A DNA stretch of 64,000 nucleotides. It comes from Diphasiastrum complanatum. Taxonomy: Eukaryota > Streptophyta > Lycopodiopsida > Lycopodiales > Lycopodiaceae. This document shows, one piece after another, positions 11,190 to 24,800 of the stretch. A model generated the notes under the pieces. The model had not been told where the DNA came from and did not search any database. It saw only the letters and a list, made by a program, of their open reading frames with translations. Positions within the stretch are counted from its first letter, which is position 1; each line of letters starts with the position of its first letter. Where the stretch lies: the NCBI GenBank assembly GCA_029204225.1, contig CM055099.1:50629291-50693290 (forward strand), in the 5' to 3' direction. The translations under genes and the position numbers were made by a program.

Positions 11190-12262
11190 CTCTCGAATTT
11201 TTCGGAGGACTCGAATTTTTTGAGGTTCGATTTTTTTGGAACGACTCGATTCTTTTTTGTAACGACTCGATTTTTTTCCAATGGATCGAATTTTTTTTCC
11301 AAATGATCGTTTTTTTCCAATGACTCAAATTTTTCCGTTGACTCAAATTTTTCCAATGACTCGGATTTTTAAATGACTCGCGTTTTTTTTTTTCGAACGA
11401 GTCGATTTTTTTCCAATGACTCCAATTTTTGGAACGACTAAAATTTTTGAAAAAACTCGAATATCTAGAAAGACTCGAATTTTTCCAATGACTAGATTTT
11501 TTTGGAAGACTCGAATTCTCAGACGACTCGAATTTTTCGGACGACTCGAATTTTTTGAGACTCGAATTTTCGAAACAACTTGAATTTTTCTAGACTCGCA
11601 TTTCTAGAACGATTCGAATTTTTTGAGACTCAAATTTATGGAACGACTCGAATTTTTCCAATGGATCGTATTTTTTCAATGACTCAAATTTTTCTAATGA
11701 TTCGAACTTTTGGAAAGACTCGAATTTTTCCAAAAAAGGATCGTATTTTTTCAATGACGCGAATTTTTCCATGGCTTGAATTTTCCAAAGGATCTAATTT
11801 TGCCAATGACTCAATTTTTTCAAACGACTCGAATTTTTTGAACGACTCGAATTTTTCCAATGATTCGATTTTGAAAGACTCCAGTTTTTTTACGACTCGA
11901 ATTTTTGAAAAGACTCGAATTTTTCCAATGCTCGAATTTTTTTAAATGATGGAATTTTTCAAATGACTCGAATTTTCTTAAGACTCGAATTTTTTCAACT
12001 ACTCAAATTTTTCCAAAAGATCGAATTTTTGGAAAGTCTCGAATTTTTTCAAAGACTCAAATTTTTTCGAAGGATCAAAGGACCCTTTGTACAGTCAAGT
12101 CGAATTTTTCAAAAGACTCGAATTTTTCCGAAGACTCGAACGACTTGATTTTTTTTTCAAAGACTCGAATTTTTCTGAAGACTAAAATTTTTTCGAAGAC
12201 TTGAACTTTTCTGAAGGCTCGAATTTTTTCATGGATTCAAATTTTTTCAAAGACTCGAGATC
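11190..12262. repeat. Degenerate minisatellite, unit GACTCGAATTTTTCCAAT-like
   Basis: More than 50 units of about 16-20 bp share the core GACTCGAATTTTT, followed by a variable CC/GG/CG plus AA/GA spacer. The array covers about 1.07 kb with small changes in nearly every unit, so it is old. It ends about 340 bp upstream of the DNL gene start codon. Frames inside it give low-complexity Phe/Ser/Asp-rich peptides and are not genes. Confidence 0.85.
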
Positions 12263-12605
12263 GGCCATAGTCCAAATCATCGGCCGCCACCTAGATCGGC
12301 CTCCATTGCGGGTCAACGACGGGCAGTCTTTAGTAGTTATTCATAAATTCATTATTAGTTACTATGTCCTTTCAATTGTGGTGTATTCGTCTTCCTTCTC
12401 GGTGGTGGCCGATCCATTTCCTCTCGCTCTCACTTTTACTCTTCTCTCTGTATTTTAGGGCAAAAGAAAAACAAGGATTGATCGTCATCTCTTCTACTTA
12501 CATCGACGATTTGGGCTGAAAAACAAAGGGCTGCGTTCATCATCCTCCTATATCTCTTTCATTGATCAGCATAGCAGTGGAAAATTGACCTTGAGAGGTG
12601 CGGAC
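12263..12605 (+). promoter_or_regulatory. Probable promoter and 5' UTR region of the DNL gene
   Basis: This 343-bp interval separates the minisatellite from the ATG at 12606. It has a CT-rich stretch near 12415-12455, typical of plant 5' leaders, but no clear TATA box that I can defend. The assignment is by position only. Confidence 0.35.
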
Positions 12606-12843
12606 ATGGACTGCTTCGTGGTAGCAAAGCAACACAAGGGTTTGTGTGGCATCGTCGCCCAATCCGGCTTTAGAACCCTGGGCACGCTCGCTTCTACCCC
12701 TTGCCGTGCTTGCCTGTCGCCTTGCAAGCCTCCTGCATCTGTCAAAGCCGGAGACTATCCACACCCTCTTCTCAGATACACCCGCAATGCCCCCCCAATC
12801 CCACATGTTGCGTTTGATTCTCACAATGGTTTCTTTGCTACCA
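12606..12843 (+). CDS. DNL gene exon 1 (transit peptide)
   Basis: It starts at ATG 12606 (MDCFVVAKQHKGLCG...) and ends before GTAAGA at 12844, in phase 1. Intron 1 is 565 bp and holds a duplicated motif (TTTGCATTTTAGGGTTTTAG near 12902 and 12974). The ATG is the first one in this frame near the family-like N-terminus. A non-ATG extension upstream is open but unsupported. Confidence 0.7.
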
Positions 12844-15800
12844 GTAAGATTTATCATCTTTTGCGAAGCAGTAATTGGCTATAAGCTTATCGACTTTACT
12901 TTTGCATTTTAGGGTTTTAGTTTGCTATGTCTGGAAGTTCTGTTATTGGCTATTATGCTCATCAAATCTACTTTGCATTTTAGGGTTTTAGTTTGCCTGA
13001 ATTTCTACGAATATGTCAATAGCAGGCTGGGCCGCTGCTACGGGTTGCAGCGGAGGCCCAGAGTGGTTAGCCTGGTATTGACAAATGTCGCTACAGAAAC
13101 TGAATAGCAGTCATTTTTAATTTTCTATGATCAAATTACATTTTCATTTACGTAGATTATTATTTCTTTCTGGTAAATATGCTAGAAAGCAATTGTTGAA
13201 GTTAAAAGTTTCACTTACAGTTAAAAAGTAAGATTTATATGGTTAGCGTATTATGCAATTTTGGTTAGTATAAATTTTGGTTAAAGGAATTCCCATTGGT
13301 AAGTATTCTGTGTCATGTGTCAAATTATCAGTGGCTGAGATACATATGGCGCTACGGGAATATAAGTGCTGGCATTTTGGTATAATGCTTTGTTTTAATG
13401 TTTTGCAGGTGGTGAACGAGGAGGCGAAGATGAGGAATTGAGTAACAGTTCCCTTTCAACAGGATGTGGAAAGCTTGTACCTTTAGTCAGGCCATCTCTG
13501 CAGTCACTCTCTCAGGTATCAAAGTAATAAATGCCAACTTTATTTTAGCCAATGAATATCGTAATCTATCTTCAGAAGAGGTTCCCTATCTTAGCTGTTC
13601 AAATTCGATTTTCGCTTTGCATACTTCGAGTGCGATACAGACCTCTTGCAATGATATCTTTCTAACTGGAAAATTTTCAACTTTGCAGGAAATGGCGATG
13701 GGTTTGGTGCTTCCTGGAGGAGGGCGAACAGGGTGGACCACAGGATCGGGCTTGGAAGGTCCTTCTGGGTCTGCGGCCAATGAAGAAGGGGAAGAGATCA
13801 CAGAGACAGCTGAGAGGCGATGGCCTATGCTTACAAAGTCACCTAGGCGCAAAATGAGAGTAGCATTCACTTGCAATGTTTGTGGCGAGCGCACCACTCG
13901 TGCTATCAATCCACATGCATATACAGATGGAACAGTGTTTGTACAGGTTCTTTGTAACATTCAACTTTACCAACATTTTTCTGAGGGAAAATAATTTAGG
14001 ATGCTTTTGCAATAATAGCTGCAATACGATGGGCAGCATTGATAAGGGAGATTCTTCGTATGGGGATTGGTCTTTCTAGCGACCTTCATTGGTGGTTGAG
14101 AGTGAGCCCATTAGCGTAACAAAACTCAACTACCAATAAAAATCTCTAGAAAGATCATTCTTTCTTGTAAAGGTCACTAGAAAGACTGTTTCTTCATCTA
14201 AAGGTTGAAGGAAAGTTTTATTATCTCTTACCCAGAATCATCTTAAGATGTGCTGAAATGTTTTTTGGACATCTGAATTCTTTGTGATGAACTGATTCAC
14301 CAAATCGAATAAATTCTTTTACCAAAAATAAAAAATCTTCAAGGGCATGTAAATTTATGACTATGAGCTTCTAGCATTTTTCAGTTTGGTCAATTTTGTG
14401 AGGGGACTTTCCACTGCGAAATGGATTTTCATTTTAGTTCAGAAAATGAGGAAAAATATTACATTGATATTATTGAAGAAAGTGTTGAAAGTTCATGCTG
14501 AGCCCATTGTGAATTGAGTTGTTACTGATTCTCCTGGTAGCTTTCCTTCTGCATCAACTTGATTCTGCTGGCTGTTAAGACTTTGCTATGGTGTAGCACA
14601 TATTAGCCTCCCAATTTGCCGCAATGAGCAAGAACATATCCTGTTGAGTGGCTTTTTTTCAACCTATCAATACCTTGAAGCTTGAAAATTAGCAATGTAA
14701 AAATGTTCTTGAACCTTTAAAATTTGTGAAAGATTAAAACTGAAAAACTGTTTGCTTTAATGCTTTTAAGTCACTCTTTTGTTTTTCAAGTGTCATTCTT
14801 TTTAAAACTCCGAAAAAAAGGAAAATCACAGCTTTCTTTCGAATACAACAATTTGATTCAAAACAGTTCTAGTGCTTAACAAAAACGAAGATCTAAATAG
14901 AGTAAAAGTCATTTCAACCCGTCTGTTCCAAAGAAGTATTGTAGTCATAGTTGCAGCGAAACGCATTTCGCTGCGAACACGTTTTGTGTTTCTGAAGCCG
15001 AGACGTTTTTTTTTTGGAAAAATAGCTTATGGCTGATTTTTTGAGGGGTTCAATGGTCAAACCAGCGTTTTGGCTCTCGGAAGTGCAGTAAATTGGGCAC
15101 AACCATATCTTATTTTCAGTAGCTATTTGGTTGTTATTTGCTTTTGTTCTCAAGTAAATGTTAATCCTACAGTTTGGGCTATCAACTCTATGGATGGTGA
15201 TCACTTTTGCAATCATTTCACTGGAGATGTGAGTGCAATGTGCATACAGTTGGGGACATAAATATTGGGCCCTTATCGGTGCGCATTTGGACCCCTATTT
15301 TTATCTACGGGTGGTGCAAGGGGGGCGCTGGGGGGGCCAGCCCCCGAAGCAAAAAGTGAGGTACAATTGCTCTACAGTTCTCTGTCTCTGTCCCACTGGA
15401 ACCATTTGTGATCGTAACGAACAGGCTAGAGGTTAGTTTTGAATTTTTATCCTTGACAAAACCCAACAAGGATTAATGCACTTAAACTTACCAAATTGTA
15501 TCAGAAATGCTCGACAACATACATAAAAATAACGGCCTTAATTAGAGCTTTCATTTGTTACCCATATTGCCCACAAAAAAATCCAAAAAAAAAAACATGT
15601 TTCTGAGCGTTTCTACCAGAAACCCGAAACGCGTTTTTGGACCACGTTTCTGCACGCGTTTCGAAACGCGTTTTGAGAATCATAGTGCAACTATGATTGT
15701 AGTATCGAGTTACGAGAAAAACATCACCTATTGAACCCATAAAAGAGAGGGGAATGCGAATATATTGATATAGCACTAGGGCAGAATCATAATGAATGGA

Positions 15801-18800
15801 ATAAGAATGATCTTGATAAGAATGTGTATTTATTTAGATAACCTTATATGACTGAGCTCAGTTATGCTAAACTGAGCAACTAAGAGCTAAGCATGTCATA
15901 AATCAACAACTATAATGAAGCGACAATGTCCATTCAGCTTACAGCTGATTGAATTAAGAGCTAAGTATGCCATAAAATAACATCTATATGAGGCCACAAT
16001 GTCTATTTATAATGCCTCAGGTTGTAAGTTAACGTGCAACTTAGGTGTTACATCTTGAATAATTTTTGGTTATTATTTGTCTTGTTTTTAAATATGGGCC
16101 CTAATGACAAGTCATAGATGCATTGCGATTCAGAATCGCGATTCAGGAAAATTCCAGAATCGTTTTTTTTTTGGGCAATATGGGTATAAGATGAAAGCTC
16201 TAATTAAGAGCATTATTATTGTATAGTTTGCCGAATGTTTCGGGTGCATGATGGTCCAGTGGGTCTAAAACAGCTTGGCTTAACAACATAAAGTTTGACC
16301 TCACAACTAAAATGAATTCTCAACCCATGTGCAGTATAACTTCACTATACCTTCCACAACTAGTTCAATACACAATCAACTGCATGTCCTTTCTCTAGCA
16401 AGAGTCTGTTTACATTGTTTGACGACCTGACCTGTGATCTAATCCAACAATTTGCACCAGGTCTAATGTTGATCCCTCATGGACAATAAAGCATGTTTCC
16501 TAATGGTGCATTTTGCTAGATAGACCTGCAGTTGATTTTGTAGCCCAGTAGAAACATTGTTTTGAGGAAAAGTTTGCATATATCGAGTTGTAGTTGTGTC
16601 CCTCAATTAAATTCTGATGGGGCTATAGCGACAGAGGGAACAAACCAACAACCAGAGCAAGCAACAATTTAGCACACACTAGGTACAAGAAAAACAACAT
16701 TGACTGTTAGCCGCTAAAGTTTTTCACCTTGCCTGAATAACTGCAATGACAACATCCCTATGAGTAATTGTAATTAACTCCCTTGCATTCTTAAGTCAAA
16801 CAATTTTGACGATTCTGACAGCGATTCGCGATCCCAGCGAATCGCGATTCACTGCAACTATGTGACAACTTACAAATAGGGTGCACTTTGGGTATTTACC
16901 CTGGTTTTTGGGTAATACCCTAGTTGGGTCTAAACCCTAGCTTTTGGAAGCACCTTAGTTCGTGAGTATTTTCAAGAATCAAGAATGGCTAGTCATAATG
17001 AGAGTCCTTGAGTGAATCAAGTAAACTTGATGGCACAAATTATAGTGTGAATTCAAATTCGAAACATTTTATGGACAAAGAAGGGCAGGAGTCTATCCCT
17101 CAACCTAAGCTTGGAAGTTGGACTCAAGGACTTCATCAAGATATGTCAGAAAGCACACAATTGTTAATCTTTTAGAGAAGAATAGTATAAGTTGTCACAA
17201 TCGAGGTGTCAAGGAGCACATGGTGTGGGAAATTCCCAGGTCTATGTTTGAGACTATCAATACAGCTCATTCACTTGAAGAACAAACTTTGCAAGATCAG
17301 GATGGACTGATGTGATTTGACTACTGAACACATTATGAAGGTTAGGAATCTTCTAATGAGCTTGCTGCAACTGGAGAAAGTGCTTTTGATAGGGGTGTGG
17401 TGTCTATAGTGTCTATTTGATAAGAGAAGACGAGGAGGAAGAATCTTTATGAAAGAGAAGATTATGTGGAGCATGCTTTTACTTCTAAGAAGCTTAGATG
17501 GACAAAGTACAAATTGTTCTTCTACTTCAAAGTGAATGGGCAATTGCAAGTAATATGGCAAGTATAGATAGTTTGCTTTTGAATGCTGCAAAAAACAATA
17601 GGTTTTAAAGAAAGGCAAGAAGCATTTGGGTCACTATGGGTAACAAAAGTGCTCGGGAGGCTTTGGCATATGTGATTCACTTTCAATTTTGAAACTAGCG
17701 ATGTATCACCTTGAGGTGCATCTTTGGTCCAAGTCTTTGACATCTCTTCTCAGTGTCAACAATTAGATGCAACATCAAGCATTCACCATAAGCAATCACC
17801 AAAGAAGCCGGAAGAAGAACACGTACTATCAATCTATCACACTACAACATACTGAATTTAAAATGTACATATAAACCTTGAACCCTGATAGAGAGGGAGA
17901 ACCTAGAAGTAGACTACTAGACTAGCCAACGGCTAGTTACAGCTAGTAATAAAGTACATCGTAAACAGTAACTAAGAAGTGTAACAATAAAGTTTATCCT
18001 TGATTTCTAGTACTCTCCCTCAATGATAAAATTACATTCTTCTATTCCTAGTAGAGTACGAAACTTTTCAAATTTACATCTACCTAATGACTTAGTAAAA
18101 ATTTTTGCCACTTGATTTTCAGATTTACAGAAAACAAGATCAATGGCTCCATCAAGAATTTTCTCTCGAACAAAATGATAATGTATTTCGATGTGCTTGG
18201 TTCGAGCATGTAAAACTGGATTTTTGGCAGGTGAATGCAGCTTTGATTGTCGCAAGATATAGTAGTTGCATCCACCTGTGGTTGACCTAAATCCACAAGC
18301 AATCTTCGTAACCATACCGCTTCTTGTGCAGCATTGCTGAGTGCTCGATATTCAGCTTCCGTCGAGGATAAGGCTATTGTAGGTTGCTTTTTGCTGCTCC
18401 ATGAAACTGCAGCTGTACCATAACTGAATGTATGACCACTGGTAGACCTTCTGTCATCAATATTACCTGCCCAATCAGCATCTGTATATCCTATCAATAT
18501 TGGCACTTCAGGCTGATCATACTTCAAACCAAAATTCAATGTTCCTCGAATGTATCTGAGAATACGTTTAGCAGACTTCCAGTGTGTTTGACTAGGATCT
18601 TGCATAAATTGACTAACAACACCAACATAAGAAATATCAGGTCGTGTGTGTGTCAAATAAATCAAACTACCCACCAGCTGTCTATACAAATAAGCATCCA
18701 CTTTCTCAGATTCATCATATGCAGTATGCTTCGTGTTGACATCCATAGGTGTACTCAAAGGCTTACAATCCTGCATATTGAACTTATAAGGCAAATCTCG

Positions 18801-21800
18801 TGCATATTTGCTTTGTGTAAGAAAGACCACATTTTCCTTGCCATACTTCAATGCCAAGACAATAGTGCATCAATCCTAAATCGCTCATGTCAAAAGCATT
18901 GGAAAGATCTGATTTGATTTCATCAATCAAGCTCTCATTACTTCCTGTAATAATCAAATCATCCACGTACAGCACAATGAACACTATATCTGAATCTTGC
19001 CTTAGAATGTAAAGATTAGGATCAACATCATTCTTTACCATTCCCCTTCGCTTAAAGTGTTCATCAATGCAAGAGTACCACGTCCGTGGTGCTTGCTTCA
19101 ATCCATAAAACAAACAAGGTGCTCTCTCCCTGGTTCAATAAATCCTTGAGGTTGTACTAAGTACACCTCTTCATCCAGCACTCCATTAAGAAAAGCAGAT
19201 TTAACATCCATTTGTTGGATCTTCCAACCATAGAAAGCAGAAATAGCAATGATAGAACATATAGTTACCATCTTGGCTACGGATGCGAAGGTTTCCTCAA
19301 AATCAATACCTTCCTACTGCTCAAATCCTCTCGCAACCAACCGTGCTTTGTATTTGTTGAGTTGCCCATCAGCTCCATATTTGATCTTGTATATCCATTT
19401 GCAAGTGATAGGCGTCTTACCATCAGGTAGCTCAACCAAGTTCCAAGTCCTATTTTTTGATATAGCTTCCATTTCTGTTTCCATAGCTGCACGGCTCTCC
19501 TCGTGCTCCTTTGCTTTATCAAAAGTTTTTGGTTTTTGAGCCTTGAGCACAGAACCCATTAGGGCTAGATTCATCTCTAATCTTGCAGGAGGTTTTCGAT
19601 TTCTACTTGATCTTCTAAGCTCTCCCTGCTCAGTAGGTTCGGGAGTATCTCCCTTCTTGGCACCATCTGTGACTGATAAGTACCATTTAGGTACTCTCCT
19701 GGGAATTTCAGCATCAGGCTTGCCTTTGTCCAATGGATTTTCTATATCAAAATCCACTTCCTTCTTGACCTGTACTTTCGCTCCCTCATCAAAAGGTTCA
19801 GTGATTCTTTCAGATTGTTCACCTCGGCCCATCTCGTCAAATATAGCATCCCTAGAAATTACAAGCTTCTGTGCATTTTGTCATACATCCTGTATGCCTT
19901 GGCCTTCTCATCATATCCAAGGAAAATACACTTGATAGCTTTTGCATCCAATTTCCTTCGTTTCTCATCAGGAATATGAGCATAAGCATCACAACCAAAT
20001 ACTCTCAAATGAGAAATATTAGGTTTCTTTCCAGTAACAGCTTCATAAGGTGTCTTACCTTCCACGGATTTTTTAGGACACCGATTCAGGATATGCGTAG
20101 CTGTGCTACAAGCTTCTGCCCAAAAGGTGTTTGGCAGACCCTTGCTTTTGAGCATCGCCCTGGCCATCTCAACAATAGATCTGTTCTTTCGTTCTGCAAC
20201 TCCATTTTGCTGTGGTGAATAAGGTGTTGTGATCTGCCTCTTGATCCCTTGATCTTTGCAGAAATCAATAAATTCTATCGAAAAATACTCACCACCTCCA
20301 TCAGATCTCAAAGTTTTGATGCAACATCCTGTTTGCTTTTCAACTAATGCCTTGAATTCACTGAACTTAGCAAAAGCATCTGATTTCTTGCTTATGAAAT
20401 AAATCACCATTGTGAGTTTCCTTGAGTTCCGAAAACCACTCTTTCCTTGAAGTCATGTGCTTGGATGCACCACTATCAATGTACCAGGTATCCTTGGCTT
20501 CATCACTTGTCATTAATGCTGTAATGAACAAGTTTGAACTCTTACTTGTATCATCTTCATATTGATCATCATCGTATTAATGTTGATCAGCATAATTGTC
20601 TTCATAATATTCGTCATCAAATTGATGTTGATCAGTATAATTGCCGCTTGCCATTTGCCTTTTCTTTGTTCTATCTCCTTCTGTTTCTTGAAGCATTCAC
20701 GCTCCCAATGGCCAGGTTTGTTGCAATACCTACAATTTCTTGGATTATTTAATGTACATATAAACCGTGAACCCTGATAGAGAGGGAGAACCTAGGAGTA
20801 GACTAGACTAGCCAACGACTAGTTACAGCTCGTAATAAAGTACATCGTAAACAATAACTAAGAAGTGTAACAATGAAGTCTATCATTGATTTCTAACACT
20901 CATTGGCACCCAGGAATCAATCTTGCTCATATTATGCACATGCTATAGATCTATCTAGGCATCTATTTTGGCATCATGTTGATGATTATCTTTGTAGAGA
21001 TTTCTCAATGAACCCATCCACTCTCATGTATAGCTAGAATAGGGCCCTTTGCCACCTCATTTGTGCACATAGTCCATGCCAACAATCCGATCAATTCTAA
21101 TAACATGCAAGTGTCATGCAAGGTACCATGCAAATCAACATGCAAAGATCTTACAAAGACATGCAATAGAAAATTAGAATCAGAAATGAAAAGGACACAG
21201 CATAGAGGGGCGAAATGGGCGCCTCCCCCCCCCACAATTTTGGGATCTTATTCAAGAGACAACAATGCAAGTAATTGACAATAGTAGCTGTCCAATCCTC
21301 AATCACATAGACCCTGGAGAGATCTTACTTTGAACTATCAAGCTTTCATCCATAGTTCTTCCAGATGAATTCTCCAGCAAGAAATCTCTACAACCTATCA
21401 TGGCAGCAGAACACCATCCTGGCAGCTTACACTTGATTTCTCCCCCTTGGCAGCATACAATGATTTCTCTTCTAGAATCCTCCTCCAATTTGGGCACTCC
21501 ACCTCCCTTATATAGCCTCCTCCTTGCTTGTAGAAAGAGAAAGAGCCCATGCATGAGTGATAGTGAGTCATTTAGTGGGTTGCATGGTATTTGCCACTTG
21601 ATAAGTTCTCATCCTAGCAAGTTTGGGGCCTACCAAATGTGACAGATTTGGGTTGGGAGTCAATTATTCATGTTGAAAAACTGACATGCATGGCTGTTTT
21701 TGCTTCCATAGATAGCATGCAGATAGCAAATAGAGATGGGCTTACTAGCTAGCAAGGAATTACACATGCAATCAGTTCTAATAACATGCAAGTGTCATGC

Positions 21801-24800
21801 AAGGTCTTACAATGCCATGCAAGGTCATATAGAACCATGCACTATTATAACATGCAAAGATCTTACAAAGACATGCCATTGAAAATTAGCCTCGGAAATG
21901 AAAAGGACACAACATAGAGGGGCGAAATGGGTGCCCCCCCCAGTTCTGGGATCTTATTCAAGAGACAACAGTACAAGTAATTGACAGTAGTAGTTTGTCC
22001 AATCCTCAGCCACATAGACATTGGAGAGATCTTATTTTGAACTATCAAGCTTTCATCCATAGTTCCTCAGCATGAATTCGCTAGCAGGAAATCTCTACAA
22101 CCTGTCATGGCAGCAGAACGCCTTCCTGGTGGCTTATATAGCCTTATATAGCCTTCTCCTTGCTTGTAGAAAGAGAGATAGCCCATGCATGAGTGATAGT
22201 GTGTCATTAGTGGGTTGCATGATATTTGCCACTTGTTAAGTTCTCATCCTAACAAGTTGGGGCCCTTGGGTGCATGGTATGTCGAATCTGTTGGCGGTGT
22301 GCGATTTTACATCTTGTGGAAGTGTTAAGGCATGTCCACTAGGCGAAGGAACTCGGGCAAGGTTCCTCCTTGTATCCGACACCAAGCAGGTACTTGGGTA
22401 ACCCAGATGCTCTTCAAATAGAAGTAAGGAATCAAATAAAACTTACTCTACAAATGATGCTGGTTACAATACCTCCCTTCTTGAAAAGAAATGTCCTCAT
22501 TCAAAAGTCACATATATCATCTTTCAAAAATTTGAACAAGAAGAAAAAATCTATCATGTTGCCTTTACATGATCAGGATAACCGGTATTTTACAATTTTC
22601 TTTAATATTAGAAACATATACATTCTTAGAAAAAACATAATTCTTACATCTTCTATAATTTTCTTAAAACGAGAGAAAATGGAAAACCTTACCGAGTACA
22701 TGCTTCATGCGAAAAGGCATGACTTACATGGCGAGGAAATTTTCAGAGTCCATAGTATTCTTTCCTCATAAGTGAATTATTTGTCCAACAATTCCTTTCA
22801 AGAATAAGAAGAAGGAATTCTTGTATGTTTAATGTCATAAGCGTTTGTGAAAGGTTTTACTTAATTCTTTTCTTGATCCAATGTCTTGGATTATTTTCAT
22901 GGTTCATGATCTTAATTATCTTCCATGAAGTTCTTGGTTCATAATTCAAAAAAGCTTCCTTTACATGATAACTTTACATGTCTTAATCTTTCTTATGCAC
23001 TCGAGAAACTTTTACGTTAAATCATAAGGAGTAAAGATATTCCTAAATAAGCTGAGATAAATGCTCTTGGTATGCACGACCTTTTAGTTCTCTGCAAGTA
23101 GGCGTTCAATGTTTTGTCTTCGGGCTCTTCATCCAACTAAGTGGAAGCCTTGGACTTCTTAATTCTCTCCGTACAGGTCGAGCTTCTCGATGCGGAAGGT
23201 CTCTGGAACAATGGATGGAGATCTTTCGATTGCTTCAGTTGTTTTTGCAAGTCAATATGGTTGTCCTTTGGAATGGAATTTCCAGAATTGCCTTCTACTA
23301 TGAATTGGTCCATGCTGCAGCAATAACTTCAGGACAGGTGTAGCTGTCCAATTCTCAGTCACATAGACACTGGAGAGATCTTATTTTGAACTATGAAGCT
23401 TTCATCCATAGTTCCTCAGCACGAATCTCTACAACCTGTCATGGCAGCAGAACGCCTTCCTGGCAACTTACACCTGATTTCTCCCCCCTTGGCAGCATAC
23501 AATGATTTCTCTTCTAGAATCCTCCTCCAATTTTGGCGCCCCACCTCCTTATATAGCCTTCTTCTTGCTTGTAGAAAGAGAGAGAGCCCATGCATGAGTG
23601 ATAGTGAGTCATTTAGTGGGTTCATGGTATTTGCCACTTGTTAAGTTCTCATCCTAGCAAGTTTGGGGCCTACCAAATGTGACAGATTTGGGTTGGGAGT
23701 CAATTATTCATGTTGAAAAACTGACATGCATGGCTGTTTTTGCTTCCATAGATAGCATGCAGATAGCAAATAGAGATGGGCTTACTAGCTAGCAAGGAAT
23801 TACACATGCAATCAGTTCTAATAACATGCAAGTGTCATGCAGGATCTTACAATGCAATGCAAGGTCATATAGAACCATGCAATAGAAAATTAGCATCGGA
23901 AATGAAAAGGACACAACATAAAGGGGCGAAATGGGTTCCCCCCCCCCCCAAGTTTTTGGGATCTTATTCAAGAGACAACTTTACAAGTAATTGACAATAG
24001 CAGCTGTCCAATCCTCAGTCACATAGACGCATGAGAGATCTTATTTTGAACTATCAAGCTTTCATCCACAGTTCCTCAGCATGAATTCTCCAGCATAGAT
24101 TCTCCAGTAGGGAATCTCTACGAATTGTCATGGCATCAGAACACCTTCCTGTTGGCTTACACCTGATTTCTCCCCCTTGGCAGCATACAATGATTTCTCT
24201 TCTAGAATCCTCCTCCAATTTGGGTGCCCCACCTCCCTTATATAGCCTTCTCCTTGCTTGTAGAAAGAGGGATATCCCATGCATGAGTGATAGTGAGTCA
24301 TTTAGTGGGTTGCATGGTATTTGCCGCTTGTTAAGTTCTCATCTTAGCAAGTTTGGGGCCCTTGGGTCCTCATTAAAATTCACATGGTCCTTGTATTGAT
24401 ATTTTACATCATATTTTAGCTTATAACTTATACCTTGTACTTATTATTATGTCCCATGGTTTTATACTTACATTGTTAATGTTGCTCATTTAGGCTTAAT
24501 TTTACTAGGCCATTTAATGTAATTGTCATTCATAATTTAATTCTTCGTATGCCTTAATTATGGGTCGAACTTAGTCATTGCTTCATGGTTGTATGTATCC
24601 TTGGATTGCCCATTTCTCCTTGTACTGTTGTTGACCTCTTGAAACCCTCTTTGTGGCTTTCAGCTCACACACCAGCCTCACACTACCTAGTCGGACCGTC
24701 TTTGTGCATGGTACGCCGAAGCTGTTGGGGATGTGCGATTTTACATCTTGTGGAAGCATCCTTCCCTTTTGACCCGTGGCACGCAGAGGGGTCCACCCCA

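Larger units (their letters stand above)
17864..20898 (-). mobile_element. Copia element C (internally deleted, about 3.0 kb)
   Basis: Terminal direct repeats of about 147 bp (17864-18012 and 20753-20898) share TG...AACA ends and the landmarks GTACATATAAACC, CCCTGATAGAGAGGGAGAACC and AAGTACATCGTAAAC. On the minus strand the order is LTR, zinc knuckle, protease, integrase, RT, RNase H, polypurine tract, LTR: a Ty1/copia layout inside DNL intron 3. The gag N-terminus, primer-binding site and start of integrase are deleted. No target duplication is found. A 3' scrap of the same family lies at 51107-51490. Confidence 0.8.
20899..24361. repeat. Block of about 0.7-kb tandem repeats (units X and Y)
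   Basis: Unit X (CTGTCCAATCCTCAGTCACA through CATGAGTGATAGTGAGTC) starts near 21288, 21996, 23348 and 24005. Unit Y (TTTGGGGCCTACCAAATGTG through CAAGAGACAAC) follows near 21627 and 23661, with a partial copy at 21102-21288. X-to-X spacing is about 707 bp in the first pair and 657 bp in the second, so there are two tandem pairs about 1 kb apart. X2 is shortened. Copies contain ATGCAAG/CATGCA clusters and a poly-C run. No coding domain was seen. They could be LTR-derived. Confidence 0.75.

Noticed and set aside
12540-12857. Minus-strand open frame over DNL exon 1
   Set aside because: It mirrors the GC-rich coding exon and has no family signature.
13020-13107. GC-rich open patch in DNL intron 1 as an extra exon
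   Set aside because: Exons 1 and 2 join in phase without it, and it has no conserved motif.
20899-24361. Repeat block as a CRISPR array
   Set aside because: Units are about 700 bp, adjacent and in a plant nuclear context; there are no short phased repeats with unique spacers.
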